Numbered from the stretch's first letter, positions 25,049-37,751 are shown. The stretch is 64,000 bases of DNA from Epiperipatus broadwayi (GCA_028023455.1 JAQFVV010000012.1:6794499-6858498), one strand, 5' to 3'. A program made the numbers and translations. The notes: generated from the letters alone by a model not told the origin.

Positions 25049-26030
25049 TACACCTGGGTCTCATTTTATGCGGTAGATAGGTTCTACAGAAAACCCGCAT
25101 TAAAAAAAATCACACAAAAATAGATTTAATTTACCTTAAAAATGGGGGATAGGGTCTGTAATTTTCAGAATTCACATAAAAGCAAAGCAACAAGGAAAAA
25201 TTACTTTAAAATTTGCATTAAAAAAAAAAGGAAATAAAGGATGACTAATAAAAAATATCAAATATTTAAAAAAAATTGGTACAAAACAAATTTTTTTTAT
25301 TATTTTTTTATTAACTACAGTATTTAATTTGACATTTTTTCATACATATTTTTTGACGATATGCAGTTCATTTGTAAACTGGTAAGAAATCAGATTCATC
25401 GATGTGATGTGATGTAGCTTCTCCTTGAATGAAGTCAAGAATCTCTCAGCAATTATGCCCAGAGAAACTTGATAGCCACTTTATTTTCCATTCCCCACTC
25501 TAAGTTTTCTCATATTCTGCTCCATCTCATTTAGACAACTAGTGCCAATTTCAGTCTTGTGCTGTGTTAATGGTTTTCTGTTGACAACTGATTTTTACTA
25601 CTGAAATAATTTTTAAATATTCACATTTTGTTTCTATATTTAAAAAATGATATCGCAATCAAAACAAAAACATTATACATTATCATTAGAAATATTATTT
25701 TCAGTTTATAAAATCAATAAAATCTTCATTATTTATTTTAAAAATCTACATTATTTATTTCTATTATACCTAAAAATATTTTTATAAGTAAGTATAAATC
25801 TATTATTATTATTCTAAATACAGCTTCAGGCCATATTCACGTTAGCTGCTAATATAACGTTATATTTTTGAAAAAAATAAGTATTTCAAGTCAAAATAAG
25901 TTATTAATAATTTAAATTTCTTAATATCTAATAAATATAGTGAAACTATGAAAAATATTAAGAAGAAACATGAATCGCATAATTTCAAAATCGCTTTAAA
26001 ATAATCCATATAAAACGAGACCCAGGTGTA
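25049..26030. mobile_element. DNA transposon relic with TA target-site duplication (Tc1/mariner/pogo-like ends)
   Basis: The element spans 25051-26028. It begins CACCTGGGTCTCATTTTAT and ends with its inverse (ATAAAACGAGACCCAGGTG), 18 of 19 matching, and is flanked on both sides by TA. Just inside the left end 'aggttctacagaaaacccgc' looks like the sub-terminal part of pogo/Tigger-type elements, but that is from memory of the group, not a match. The 978-bp interior is AT-rich with no transposase ORF, so it is non-autonomous. Confidence 0.8.
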
Positions 26031-28422
26031 ATTTACAATTCCTTAGTTACATAACTTCTTTACCACTTGATAAATAGACCATTGCAAGGCAGAGATTCTT
26101 TAATAATTCTCATAAAGGAATAGTGAAGAGAGGCAGAATTTATCAGGTTCACCAATTTCTGGATGAAGTTTTAAGAGTGTTTTCATTCATGTTTTATTCT
26201 CTAGCTAAAAATAGTTTGATAACCATTTATAGTCCAATTATGGATAGTTAGTTAGGTTGATTATTGCCCAACTAATTAAAAAAAAAATTCTATGATCCTC
26301 CAAAAGTATTTCACATAGTCTGGATTTGAACTTTAGATTATAGACATGACAAGCAAATGAATGAGCTATCTCTATATCACGAGAGCTTATAAATTTTTTT
26401 AATAAACAGTCTTTTTATATACTTTACAATACTTCATATTCTTAACATTATCTATCCATTTTTTTCTCACTTTTCTCCTAATGTCCATATCTGAAAATTT
26501 TTTTTTGTCTGTCTTTTTTTTTCTTTTTCTTTGATAAGTCTCTATACTTCAAACAAAACATTTAGGAAATTTCTTTTTAAATTTAATTTTAATAAGTCAT
26601 AACACAATCTCTTCCTGCTTGTTGTTTTTACATTGCAATTCTCATTTCTTAAATATTTATACACACTTGTTCATTCTATATTGCTCCATGACCACATTTA
26701 GTCACTACTTGCTATCACTCATGTTTCTTGTTTTATACTTACAAATATTTATCTTTATACCAAACTTTCTAAGAAATATATTAATTTGCTAGTCTTTCAT
26801 ATAATCAATAAATATAAATATTCTAATTCAAATGTTATCTTTAAATTGCTAAGTGCATAAAGAAGAGAAGAAAAAATAGATTGTTAGACAGATTAACAAA
26901 GGCACTGATTGAGAGGCAGAAAAGTAAAAAAAGAAGTACACAGAAAAATTGATAGATAAATTAATTAATTAATAAAAAGCAGATGAATTGTCAGAGAGAA
27001 TCTTTACCCTAGATAGATAAACAGAAAGGCCAGTAGCTAGCCTAACAGGTAAACTAACTAATAGATTGATAGATAAATAAATAAATGTAAAGATAAACAG
27101 ATAGATATATAAGTATATGACTAAATTGAAAAGACAGATATACAGATTGATAAAAAATTTAGATGGATTGAAGATAAAATAGATTAATGGATTGATTAGA
27201 TATCATTTGTCAAAAATGTCTGTTTTTGAAGGCTTTTTTAAATTTATTTATGAATTTTTCAACTACCAAGAACACATCTTTTACTTCCTCATTGCAAACT
27301 CAAGTTTTGCTAAAAATGTAAATATTAATTTTACTATTTATTAGTTTACCTATATACAATTTCTGAATTCTGTATGAATTGATTTTACTAATAACAAGAT
27401 AAACTTTTGAAATATCAGTACAAAATTTTTTTATCAGTAATTAAATCAAAAATAATGATTAGGTTTTCATTTAACATTTAATCTTTTAAACAAGTGGTTT
27501 GTTTCCTTCACATAATCTGATGCAATCTTTTTTAAACATTATATAGCATCAGTCATAAATTAAATAAAATTATTGGATTAAGATTGAAAAATCAATAGAA
27601 TTATTGGGTTAAAATTGAAACTTACTCCTTCCAGATATCTCATTGCACTTATAGACATTTATTGAACATTTTTCTTTTTAGTTTTGCTATGTGTACAATG
27701 TAATTTATTGCTAAAAAAATAATAAAAGTTTTGAATAATAGATTGCCAGATTAATAGCATTATATTGATTTAAACATATTGATAAACAGAAAAGATCTAG
27801 ATATTGACAATATAAATAATATTATAGCTTCATGTATATAATGAGTAGATTTTCTCCTTAATTAATAAATTTTAAAACCTAATGACATCCAAAACATATA
27901 TAATTTTATATATAGAAACAATGAATAATGTTAGCTGAAATCAATATAAAATATTTGAAATATCTCATAGCTAAATTATTAGCCACACTCCCTTTTAAAT
28001 AAATAAAGCTTGAAAACTAAAATCTGAGCTGCGTTTATTTAAAGGGAGTGTTGTTAAAATAATTATGGAACATTTCAAATATATTTTTTTATTTATTTAT
28101 TTGGTATAAATTTTTCATTCTCTCTTATATGTTCAACATTTTTTTGGATGTGCTTCACTTTTAAGTTTCATATTGTTTATACTATGCATGTATTATTAAT
28201 CTAAATAAACAAGTTTTATAATAATGTATCATCAACTTTTATTCCACATTTTTATTCTAATATTCTACTAAACATATATTTTTTCTGATGATTCATAGTG
28301 ATTAGAAAAAGGTAGGCATGATTACATACAAGAGCCGCATATATCCTTTACCAGATTTTAAAATATTTGAGTTTTTTTTTAAAATAAGGTCTACCAATAT
28401 TTTCCATGTGATTGTATTTAAC
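26031..28422. other. AT-rich spacer
   Basis: No gene. Loose GATA/AGAT-like tracts lie near 26940-27190. An inverted pair of 'actcccttttaaataaa' and 'tttatttaaagggagtgtt' (about 27987-28052) closes a stem-loop of about 65 bp. Confidence 0.45.
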
Positions 28423-28560
28423 AATAATAAGTGGTCTTGCATTGGTGGTCGAGAGGTCAGCGTGACTGCTTTGCACTTGCAGGCAGTTGCCCGAGTTGCG
28501 GGTTCGCGTCCCGGCCAATGCTACGACGCTTAAAAATAATAATAATAATAATAATAAGTG
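28423..28560 (+). repeat. tRNA-derived SINE with 11-bp target-site duplication
   Basis: The tRNA-like body 28439-28521 has a perfect 7-bp acceptor stem (GCATTGG/CCAATGC), an A-box region (TGGTCGAGAGGTCA) and a B box with T arm (CGGGTTCGCGTCCCG). It is followed by an (AAT)n tail of about 25 bp. The 11-bp AATAATAAGTG flanks it at 28423-28433 and 28550-28560. An ORF at 28318-28533 overlaps the body and is spurious. Its near-identical relative is at 50.88 kb. Confidence 0.88.
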
Positions 28561-28739
28561 TATTCATCTTTAATTAAAATTTAATGTGTATATGTGATCT
28601 AGAAATGATATGATAATTTATAGTTTTAAATGTGATTAGTAATATTAATTAAAGTATTTCCCTGGGAAGGATTATATCATAGTTGTGACACAAAATTTGA
28701 CACCTTTATAATAAATTGTAATAATATAATAATTATAAC

Positions 28740-28900
28740 TATATTGCAAGTATGACACAATGTGAGATGTTGTAATCTAGATCTCAGACAAATGGTAAGT
28801 ATTGGTTCAACATGAAATACATCAAATGGATCATTTACTTTTTCCATGTCTTTATTTCTGTGATTGGAATATGTGTGTAAAATAATTGCATCTTATAACT
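28740..28900 (+). repeat. Family A fragment, degraded
   Basis: The sequence around 'ttggttcaacatgaaataca' followed by 'tggatcatttactttttcca' is family A downstream of a lost CTGATGA. No functional ribozyme remains. Confidence 0.5.
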
Positions 28901-28987
28901 AAGTTTTCATTAGGGATCACAGTTGTAAAAATAATTATCATTTTGTATATTTATTAGACAATTTAATGATTACTTAATGTAATTTAA

Positions 28988-29230
28988 AAGGGATTTGAAC
29001 TCATACTATCAAGCTTCCTACTCCTACCATCTTAATCCCACAGAATCAATGCACATGGCTCACATATACATGAAAGAAACAAATGATCTCTGATATATAT
29101 ATTTTAGCATGAAATATATATATATTGGAGATCATTTATCTCTTTCACATGAATGTGGTCATGTATATCAATTGTGTGGAGTAAAGTGAGTAGCTGTAGG
29201 GAACTTGAAAGTCAGAGTTCAAGTCCCTTC
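28988..29230. repeat. Family A inverted copy, degraded
   Basis: The left side begins 'gggatttgaactcatac' and the right side ends 'gtcagagttcaagtccctt', its approximate inverse with a B-box-like GTTCAAGTCC. The middle retains 'ttttagcatgaaata' and 'attggagatcatttatctct', the 3' half of the hammerhead region; the CTGATGA half is missing. It is a decayed fold-back form of family A. Confidence 0.6.
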
Positions 29231-29920
29231 TAAATACTATCAATTATTTTTTTAAAAATTATTTATTTTATATTCTATTTATTCCATATATGATGTATAA
29301 ATATTCTTAGGCCTGTAGAAAGAAATTTTCTGTTAATTGAAAGAGAACCTTTGGTTCCTCTTGGAGATCTGAAAGGAACTGAGCATAGCAAATTTTCCTA
29401 ATGTTCACTCTATCTTGTCTTTGAAGCTGTTATTACTATGTAACTATTTGTATAGTATAAGAACATGGATGGTCTGCTAACAACACACTTTTCCCAGTTT
29501 GATAAGTTATTGGTTTTTTTCTCTCTGAGTTTAAAATTAAAAAACACTATGATTTTTCTTGTTAGTTGCCTGATAGTTCTTAACTGAAATATCAGTTGAA
29601 TTTTATTGAAGACCAAATTAATGTATGTAAATGAAGTTTTTTTTCTAATAGATATTTATAATCATGACAGACAAAAATAAATTGTGGTCCTTATTTCCAG
29701 GAGGTTGTAAAGTCCCAAGCCAGGGAAACAGTTAGTGGGAAAAGACAAAGGGTGCTAAGAATCTCCTGATTATGGACCCAGGCTAACTTCTATTTAGGTA
29801 TTTACAAGAATTGGAAGAACTGTCTAATATTAAATAGGACATTATTTGACTTTGTGAAGTTAAAAGAAAAGACAGTTGATTTAAAAAGTGGAGATATACT
29901 GTATTATGAAGCGGTCATAA

Positions 29921-29953
<33 letters not shown>

Positions 29954-30385
29954 AGATATATGCTTCATGTATATATTTACTATTAAGTTAAAAATATTAA
30001 GGCATTTTAAAAATATATAATATATAAAAAATAATGTAATTTTGTTATTGAAATGCAAATTTTATTATGAAATCTAATTATGAGTTAGTATGTGTGAAAA
30101 AGATGGGGTTTTAAATCAGCAAAGAAAGTTTAACTTTCTAATTAATTTTAAAAAAAACAATTGATATTAAAAGAATGTATAAATTCTAATTTTATAATTA
30201 TTTAGGAGGAAAGATGACAAAACATATAATTATTGTAGGATCAGATAAAATCAAAGACGTTTGAAATTTAATTAAAAAATGCAATTAGTATATTTAAAAA
30301 TTAAATTGCATTAAGATTATAATCAGTAAGATTCTTTTAGATAATAAAGAAAAAAATTTTCCTTAAGTTTAAATTAATAATTAAT
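29231..30385. other. AT-rich spacer with a TA/TG microsatellite
   Basis: A (TA)n(TG)n tract lies at about 29920-29955. The less AT-rich patch at 29690-29800 has no recognisable content. Confidence 0.45.
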
Positions 30386-30389
30386 TTGG

Positions 30390-30770
30390 AGAACAGCCAA
30401 TACCTTTGTTTCGAGATGTATATATAGGAAAGGGAAGAAAGAGTTTATTAGTTATTGTAAACTTTTGGTAGAGTTATTGTAAACTACTTGTAATTATTGT
30501 AAACTTCTTGTAAACTTTTTTTAAGCTGTAAAATTGTGTCATGCTATGAACAGTGAGTTGATCATTGCAATTTCTCTGGCCATCACCAAGAAGATGAGTA
30601 TGGAGTTCCCTGGTCTTATAGAATGCTACGTCGATCAAGTCTCTGTCTACCATTCATGATCCAAATTGCTGACATACTATGCCATCACCATCAAAAGAAA
30701 GCTACTAGTATGTAATGCTACCAGTAAACAATTAAAGCCTCTTTAATATGCTACTTTATTTGCTTCCACA
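30390..30770 (+). other. Less AT-rich segment, possible solo LTR or promoter-like repeat
   Basis: It contains CCAAT-like 'cagccaatacc', a TATA-like 'tgtatatatagg' at about 30418-30428, and then three imperfect copies of 'ttattgtaaact' at about 30455, 30475 and 30497. A mixed-composition block follows ending near an AATTAAA-like signal. This order (CCAAT, TATA, poly-A-like signal) resembles a retroelement LTR, but I found no second copy or clear terminal TG/CA, so the call is tentative. Confidence 0.3.
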
Positions 30771-32370
30771 AATTATATATTAATCATTCTATACATTTCT
30801 TACAGTATTATTTAGATATTTTATTGCATTATTTAAATATTTTCTTAACACAGCTTAATTAATTGTACATAGTAAGGAAGATCGACTATTGCAATATATT
30901 ATACTCATCTTTCTTAAATATTGCTAGACTTATTGTTTAATAACCAGACAGAGGTAAATTTAGTAAAATATTTCAATGATTAAAAATATTTGACATTATC
31001 TAAAGAAAAGCCCAGCAATTAAATAAAAGCAAGATTTTTAAATCCCTCCTCACTGATTCTAATTTGTGCTTTAATTTTATTTGCAATTTTAAATTTGCCT
31101 ATTGCTTTCAAAAAATGACATTTAGCCATTAACGCAATTACAATGGTTTATATATAACTTTCAAATTTAAAAATTAAGATCATGTTAAAATGTTAAAAGC
31201 AAACTTTATTTTCTCTTAGAATAAACAAGTGTACATGTATACTGCGCAAATTTGATTTATAAACAATTTTTAGTTTTAAAATAAAATTTCATCTTACGAA
31301 TTTAAAAGTTAAATTTTGTTTTCTGTTGTGAACAAATATATGTATAATACAGTTTTCGATTTTATAAAACTGATAAATAATGAAATATATGATACGATAG
31401 TTTAATTCTTTAAAACTTTCAACACAATTTAATATATAATCATTTTAGGCTATCGTATCAACAATTCCATATATATGTAAGACCTATGGGGTGGATCTCT
31501 AATTAAGCAGGGAATAAATTTTATTGGAAATATTTTAATAATTGCGTAGGCTGATTTAGCCTATAGAATAGATATCTGCATATTATAAACTTATGACATG
31601 ACCATTTACATTTTTATTTTATTTAAATTTAAGTCTAAATATGTTGTATATATTTAGCATTACTGGGTTGACTGATTTCATGTTCATTTCATTGCGTTCT
31701 TCAGCAGGAGTATATCCCTGCTTCAGAAAATTTAATTTGACGGGTTCCATTTGTCTAAATTCCACAAAATTGTGGGAAACATTCCTTTATTTTTCAGACC
31801 CAGATGGTCTTGTTCTTGTCTTCATATCAGTGCAGTGGATTATTTCTGCCTGTTAATGAGAGTTATTTAGGGTTATATGAAGCCACTCATTCCTGCATTC
31901 CATGACCCATATAACTTCACAAAAGTGAATATTTTCGTCGTTGCCTTATTATAAGACTTCGAAATGGTATTACGAAGATGATCATATTCCAGTCTACTTC
32001 GTTATTTATGTGTTTAGTACTTTAGCAACTCAGTACTGCCTTCCTTATCCCTGTGTATATTAAAGCATGATATTTCAGCTTTTATTTGTCATGATCATGA
32101 GAGTTATGCATTTATCTATTTAACTGTATTTCTAGAGCTAATCAAACTTATCTTGCTTTATTTATTATTATGTACCTGCTTGAGGGATATCTGCCCCAAA
32201 GATCAAAATAGATACATCACCTGAGGTCCCTTATTTATATATGTTATACTGTGAAACTTTTATATATGTAATCATCAATGTAATTTCCACTATCTTATAA
32301 GTCTAGCAACCAAATTAAGTGGTAGTCATTTCTTTTGTTTATTTGTTTGTAACTTTAAATACTAATAAAG
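30771..32370. other. Intergenic; less AT-rich part at 31640-32340 unexplained
   Basis: The 31640-32340 block has more mixed composition and includes a short inverted repeat (AGCAGG...CCCTGCT) around a TATA near 31704-31723. No ORF longer than 71 codons and no recognised domain. Confidence 0.35.
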
Positions 32371-32497
32371 CATTACGTGTTTATCAAAAAGTTGATAACG
32401 TAAAAGTTGGGAGTTGAGTAAATTGATGTTTGAAAATAAAAATGAGACAATTTGCTCTACAAAAATAATCTTCATGTAATAAAGATGTATTTGAGAG

Positions 32498-32560
32498 ATG
32501 ATGACCTGGCCCAACTGATGAGTGCTGGCTTAGCATCAAATGCATCTTGGGGGGTTATTT
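32498..32560 (+). ncRNA. Hammerhead ribozyme, family A, unit 1, inactivated
   Basis: CTGATGA (from 32515), stem II TGCTG/TAGCA and the ATC cleavage site before TTGG (32547) are present. The conserved GAAA reads CAAA, changing the essential first guanine, so this unit is unlikely to cleave. Confidence 0.62.
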
Positions 32561-32912
32561 GTCTTTTATTGTATCTTTATTTATATGAAATTACTTATGA
32601 AATAAAAAAGAATGGAGAAATATGGAAGTTGTCTATCTGTAAAAAAGATATTACGCATGGGAAAAGGAAAAAGTAAATAGCCATGTGTGTGTGTGCTGAA
32701 AACCAGATATATTAATTTTTAACCTGGATTAAAGTTTATATCTGTGCTAAAGAAAATCTCTACTTTAATAAATGATTAATAATAATCATTACGTGTTTAT
32801 CAAAAAGTTGATAACGTAAAAGTTGGTAGTTGAGTAAATTGACGCTTGAAAATAAAAATGAGACAATTTGCTCTTCATAAAAAATCTTCATGTAATAAAA
32901 ATATATATGAGA

Positions 32913-32975
32913 GATGATGACCTGGCCAACTGATGAGTGCTGGTTCAGCACAAAATGCATATTGGGGGTTATTTG
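32913..32975 (+). ncRNA. Hammerhead ribozyme, family A, unit 2, inactivated
   Basis: CTGATGA (from 32930) and the GTGCTG/CAGCAC stem II are perfect, and stem I pairs CCAA with TTGG. GAAA reads AAAA, again losing the essential guanine. The two units of this tandem thus carry different hits at the same residue. Confidence 0.65.
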
Positions 32976-33075
32976 TCTCTTATTGTATCTTTATTTATAT
33001 GAAATTACTTATGAAATAAAAAATAATGGCGAAATATGGAAGTTGTCTATCTATAAAAAAAAGTGTTTTATCTTA

Positions 33076-33599
33076 TTGCTTGCCACAAGGAAAGAAATAA
33101 TATAATTAGCTTGAAAGGCTGATATTGGAATGAAATATAATTGCAAGCATGGCGCTAGATAAAATATTTGCTTATTTACTCATAATTAAGTTTCAGTAAG
33201 AATGACGTTTAGTAAATTCTAAGTAATTACACCGACGTCATTCAGTCGGAAAACATCGTAAATAGTAATTTAAAGTGAGTATCTACTCACGCTCTCTTCA
33301 ACAGTTCTTTAGATTTGCTCATATAAAAGAATTTGAGTCATAGGAATAAGAGGAATTCTTTTTATTCCTGCATAAATACTATATCTTGGATTAAAGAGGA
33401 GAGTATTCATTTATTTAACACTCTCAAAGGCGCGTGCTCAATTAGCTTGAAAGGCTGATATTGGAATGAAATATAATTAATCATCTAGTTTTAAGAATCT
33501 CTCCCTGATCACTGAGCCTAAAACAAATAAAGTAATATGTAGGTTGGAATGAGTTGTGGCGGTTTAAATGACCCTGGTGATGATGTTTCTGTTGTCGGC
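33076..33599. other. Intergenic with a short direct repeat
   Basis: The phrase 'tagcttgaaaggctgatatt' with following 'ggaatgaaatataatt' occurs at about 33108-33142 and again at 33442-33478. The spacing of about 334 bp suggests another local duplication. No gene. Confidence 0.45.
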
Positions 33600-36195
33600 T
33601 CATTCTAACCATTACAATTACAAAGGCCAAAAGTACAAGAGGAGTAGGATTTATTATAAATAAAAAGTGGAAGAACAACATTGTGGATATTGATAATGTA
33701 TCAGAAAAAGTGGCAAGATTAATTTTTTGACTTAATAGCAGATACCAAATGCAGATAATTCAGATTTATGCCCCAACAAGTTCTCATAATGATGAAGTAG
33801 TAGAAAAATTTTATATGGATGTACAAAAGGCTTTTGATCAGAGTAAACAACATTTTAAAATTGTTATGGAATATTTTAATGCTAGAATTAGCAAACAAAT
33901 GAAAGATGAAAATGTTGTAGGTAGTTTTGGTTATGATAATAGAAATGAGAGAGGATATAGACTTGTGAAGTTTGCAGAAAAAGAAAAACTTTATATCATG
34001 AATTCTTTTTTTGAGAAAAATGTTAAACAGAAATGGACATGGAAGCATTCAAATGAAATTACAGCAAAATTGAATTACACTTTGACTAACAGAAAATATG
34101 TATTTCAAGATTGTAAGATTCTTAATAACTTCAGCACAAAAAGGATCATTAATTAGTGGCATGCAAAATATGTGTTAATGCAAAACTAGAGAGACAAAAA
34201 ATTATTAAGAAAAACAACATTTACAGTTGATATTCCTCTTCTCTTCAGAAACATTCCAATGAATTTAAATTGGAATTTTTTTTCAAATAGTAACAAATTA
34301 TGAACATAATTCAGATTTGAACAAAATCAATAGAAAGATAATTGATACACTTTTAAAAACCACAACAACATTAGCTGGTACAAAATAGTAACAATTGACC
34401 AGTAAAATTTCTATTAAAACAATATAATATATGAAGAAAAGAAGGAATATGAAAATATATAAAAATAATGCATTAAGAAGGATTGAATCTCCTGAATTTT
34501 AATAAAATGGTATGAAAAGGAGTTGATAATAAGAAAGTATAATTATGAATTAGAAAGGAAGGCTATAAAAGAAAATAAAAATATTAAGAGTGTAAAACAA
34601 CATCCTGATTTTGAGATGACACCTATTTCTGCAATAAGAAAAAAAGATGTAACTATTACTAAAAATAGAAATGGCATCATGAAATGCATAGAAAAGTTCT
34701 ACCAAGAAGGATATAGTAATAAAGAACAAGGAAAAACACCTCATACAATTACTATATCAGAAGATAGATAAATAATAAAAAAATGGTAAAGTTATATACC
34801 AAATGTCTAAATGATAAAGATGTTCTAGATGATTGAATGCACGCAGTATTAATATTAACATGTAAAAAAGATGTTAAGAAGATATTAGAAATTACAGACC
34901 TATCAGTCTTTTATCAATTCTATACAAAAAAATTTCAAAATAATTACAACTTGTCTCTAGTGAATTTTGGATTTTAATAAATCCAAAGAACAAGCTGGAT
35001 TTAAAAATGGTTTTAATACAATGGATCATATCTATGTATTAAGAGATGTTATAGAAAGGATCAATGAATATGAGTTGCTATTATGCTTTGGATTTGTAGA
35101 TTATGAAAAGGCATTTGATTTTATAAACATTTTTTTTAGTGATAAAAGCATAGGATCATCAAGTTATAAATCCAGGATATTGTCATATTATAAAAAATAT
35201 TTATAAAAATGAAATATCAACAATTATATTATATACTGATAATATAAATATTAACATTGATAATAGTATATAACAGGGTGACTCCATATCTCCAATACTT
35301 TTTACATCAGTTTTGCAATAATTATTTTGTGGATTAAAATAGGAAGCTAAAGGAGTAAAAGTGGAGATTATTTAAGTCATTTAGATTTTGCAGAGTATAT
35401 ACTTATTTTTGTAATAATGCTTTAGAGCTTCAGGAAAATTTGTAAGAGTTATCAGATGAAAGTAAGAAAGTATGATTAAGGGTAAATGTTAAAAAGACTA
35501 AATAATGTTTGATGGATTTTCTGAAAAGAATAAAATAAAAATTAATAATGATGAGTTAGAAGGTGTTAACAACAACAAATACATTGGTCAGATTATTACT
35601 ATAGATGAAAACATAATAGTTGGAATTGATGATAATATTAAATTTGGTTGGAGTGGTTTTAGTATAGAAATAACTTAATATTTTTTTTAGATAACTTAAT
35701 ATTAAAAGGAAATATGCCTATATGTTTGAAAATGATGGTTTTTAATAATTGTGTTTTATCAGTTCTTAGTTATGGATCTGAAACTTGAACACTTAACAAA
35801 TATGAAGACTTCAGACTACTGAGCAGAATATGAAGTGATACATGATAGGAGTAACAAGAAGAGATCAGAAACAAATACATGGGTGAGAGATGAAACAGGT
35901 GTTATGAATATCATTGAAAAAATTAAAAGATTGAAGTGGAGTTGGATTGGACATATTTCTAGAAGAGATGATAATAGATGGAAAATATCAAACTGGATTT
36001 CAAAAGATTGTAAAAGACCCAGAAAGAGATCACATGTAAGATGGTTGGACAAAATAAGAAAGTGTTCTGAGGTTATGTGGAGAAGAAAGGTGATCAGAGG
36101 TGGATTAAACTTGGGGAGACCTTTGTTCTTCTATGGATCTATAATATTTGAAAATGATGATAACGATAATGAAAATTTTTCATCTAAAGTGTATT
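33600..36195 (+). pseudogene. RTE-type LINE, nearly complete but disabled
   Basis: Broken frames give, in order: an AP-like endonuclease (about 33630-34180; blocks RGVGFIINKKW, QIIQIYAPTS, WTWKHSNE and LTNRKYVFQD), a connector (about 34523-34770), and a reverse transcriptase (about 34880-35420). The RT holds NYRPISLLS-like remains, EQAGFKNGFNTMDHI, FVDYEKAFDFI and QGDSISPILF, but its FADD block reads FAEY. A C-terminal domain follows (about 35580-36130; WIGHISRRDDNRW). The endonuclease end has lost the GSDHR block kept in the copy at 44.5 kb. Stops and frameshifts make it non-functional. The 3' end near 36150-36195 runs into GAT/AAT-rich sequence, as RTE elements often do. Clade is from remembered family motifs. 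Confidence 0.85.
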
Positions 36196-37342
36196 ATTAT
36201 TAAATTAAATGTATTGTACTGAATATATTTATTAATATATTAACAACAACAACAAAATAAAAGAATAAAGCATACTGAGGTACATTTTAAAATGTCAATT
36301 ATATAAAATGCAACATCTTGTTTAACTATAGCATATTAGCCATATAGGCATGGTTTGTTACATTTATAAAACATCAATTAATTTAACAAATAATTGGATA
36401 ATGAAAAATGAATGGATGGTTGTATAATATGTGTTGTTATAGAGATATTTAAATGTAATTATAGGCTTGTGTTAATTTTATATAGAGCCAGTAGATGTCA
36501 CTATGTATGCAGTATAGGTTATTTTTGTAATTAAGCCATATTGAAAAGGGCAAAAAATTTAAAATTTACCGAAAAGAGCTTTTTTATGTTTTATTTGTGA
36601 TGATTATATGACTATATTACAACTATTGTTATATATCATTTTGTTGTTAGTAAAGATATTTTATTATATCTATGATTTATTTTTGTTACATAAATATGGA
36701 ATTGTACCAATACTGGGTGCAGGAAGTACAAGTCACTTGGGTTTCCAAATTTAGAAAAACAAATGGTTATAGTTAATTAATATATTCATACATAACCATA
36801 TATCTGCATTATGCCAAAATACAACCAAAATAATTCAAGTATATATTGCTTTTATTCTTACGATTATTTAATACAGGAAGAATAAAAAGTATAATTCTCC
36901 TGGGCATCATTGAAATAAATAGTTTTCAGTTTTACAATTTTTTAACAAAAATACATTCAAAAATGATTGATTTGCTAGATTTTTAAACCTTCTTTCTTTC
37001 TTTTTTTTTTATCAGAAGGAAAAAATAAAAAAAAATTTAATGATGTTATATTTAAAAAAACATTAACAATGAAATGAATAGCCCGAGTTTCTGAACAGTT
37101 TGAAGGTGGGGAAAAAATATAATTTCCAATTTATCAATAAATTAAAGATAAATTGGTAGGTTTGTTTTTAAAAAAATCGTATTAGGTACAATGTGATTAA
37201 AAATATTAAATGTTTCTGGCATTATTTTAAAAGTGATCAGTGATCCTATAGAAAATTATATCTTTGCATGAGTCAATTCATTGTTATTGCTTAAGCGTTA
37301 AAGAACCATTTATTGGAGAAAAAAATCATATACAAAACAATG
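36196..37342. other. AT-rich spacer
   Basis: No supported feature. Confidence 0.45.
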
Positions 37343-37458
37343 ATGTAATATCTTAAACAAGGCAAAACTCTCCATACAGTAGTGCCACCCTGTGCCAACC
37401 AGAGTAATCAATGGATGCTAGAAGATTTGTGCATAAAATTCCTATCTAGTGCCTATTC

Positions 37459-37517
37459 ATCCAATATCCCCAGACTAGTTTCTGGCTTGTGGCCTTCATC
37501 AGTGAGGAGCCTTGGAT
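37459..37517 (-). ncRNA. Hammerhead ribozyme, type I, family B, intact
   Basis: On the minus strand CTGATGA is followed by stem II (GGC, loop CACAA, GCC) and GAAA. Stem III is 2-bp (AC/GT, loop TA), with cleavage site GTC and predicted cleavage between 37473 and 37472. Stem I pairs TCCTCA with TGGGGA (6 bp) and, beyond an internal loop, ATCCAA with TTGGAT (6 bp). Every strictly conserved core base is present, making this the best ribozyme candidate in the window. Confidence 0.85.
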
Positions 37518-37692
37518 CTGAGAGCACTGCATCTAGATCTTAGGATCTAATGCAACCCTCCAGCAGCCACCTTTTATCTCCACTTAACTACAAAAATATG
37601 AGAATGAAATTGAAAACACAATATTTTCAATCTAAGCTCAATAGCTTATATAGTCATATGGAGTTCAGCACTCATAGGTGCAGTGCTCTCAG

Positions 37693-37751
37693 ATCCAAGA
37701 CTCTTCATTGATGAAGGCCATAAGCCAGAAACTAGTCTGGGGATATTGGAT
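37693..37751 (+). ncRNA. Hammerhead ribozyme, family B, one core mutation
   Basis: Same architecture as the minus-strand partner: ATCCAA and TCTTCA pair with TTGGAT and TGGGGA, stem II GGC/GCC, GAAA, and site GTC (37737/37738). The core reads TTGATGA, with the first C changed to T, so cleavage is probably weak. Confidence 0.75.

Larger units (their letters stand above)
32371..33075 (+). repeat. HHR family A tandem dimer, period about 415 bp
   Basis: The block starting 'cattacgtgtttatcaaaaa' (32371) repeats at 32787 and continues past the hammerhead region to 'ggaagttgtctatct' in both units. The two ribozyme cores are 415 bp apart (CCAA at 32511 and 32926). Flanking phrases are shared with the 3.9-4.4 kb tandem. 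ORFs in this region are chance frames through the repeat. Confidence 0.85.

Noticed and set aside
28318-28533. 71-codon ORF
   Set aside because: Its second half is the body of a tRNA-derived SINE.
31680-31725. Hammerhead-like CTGAAGA...GAAA on the minus strand
   Set aside because: No plausible stem II or cleavage site; it fails the core pairing.
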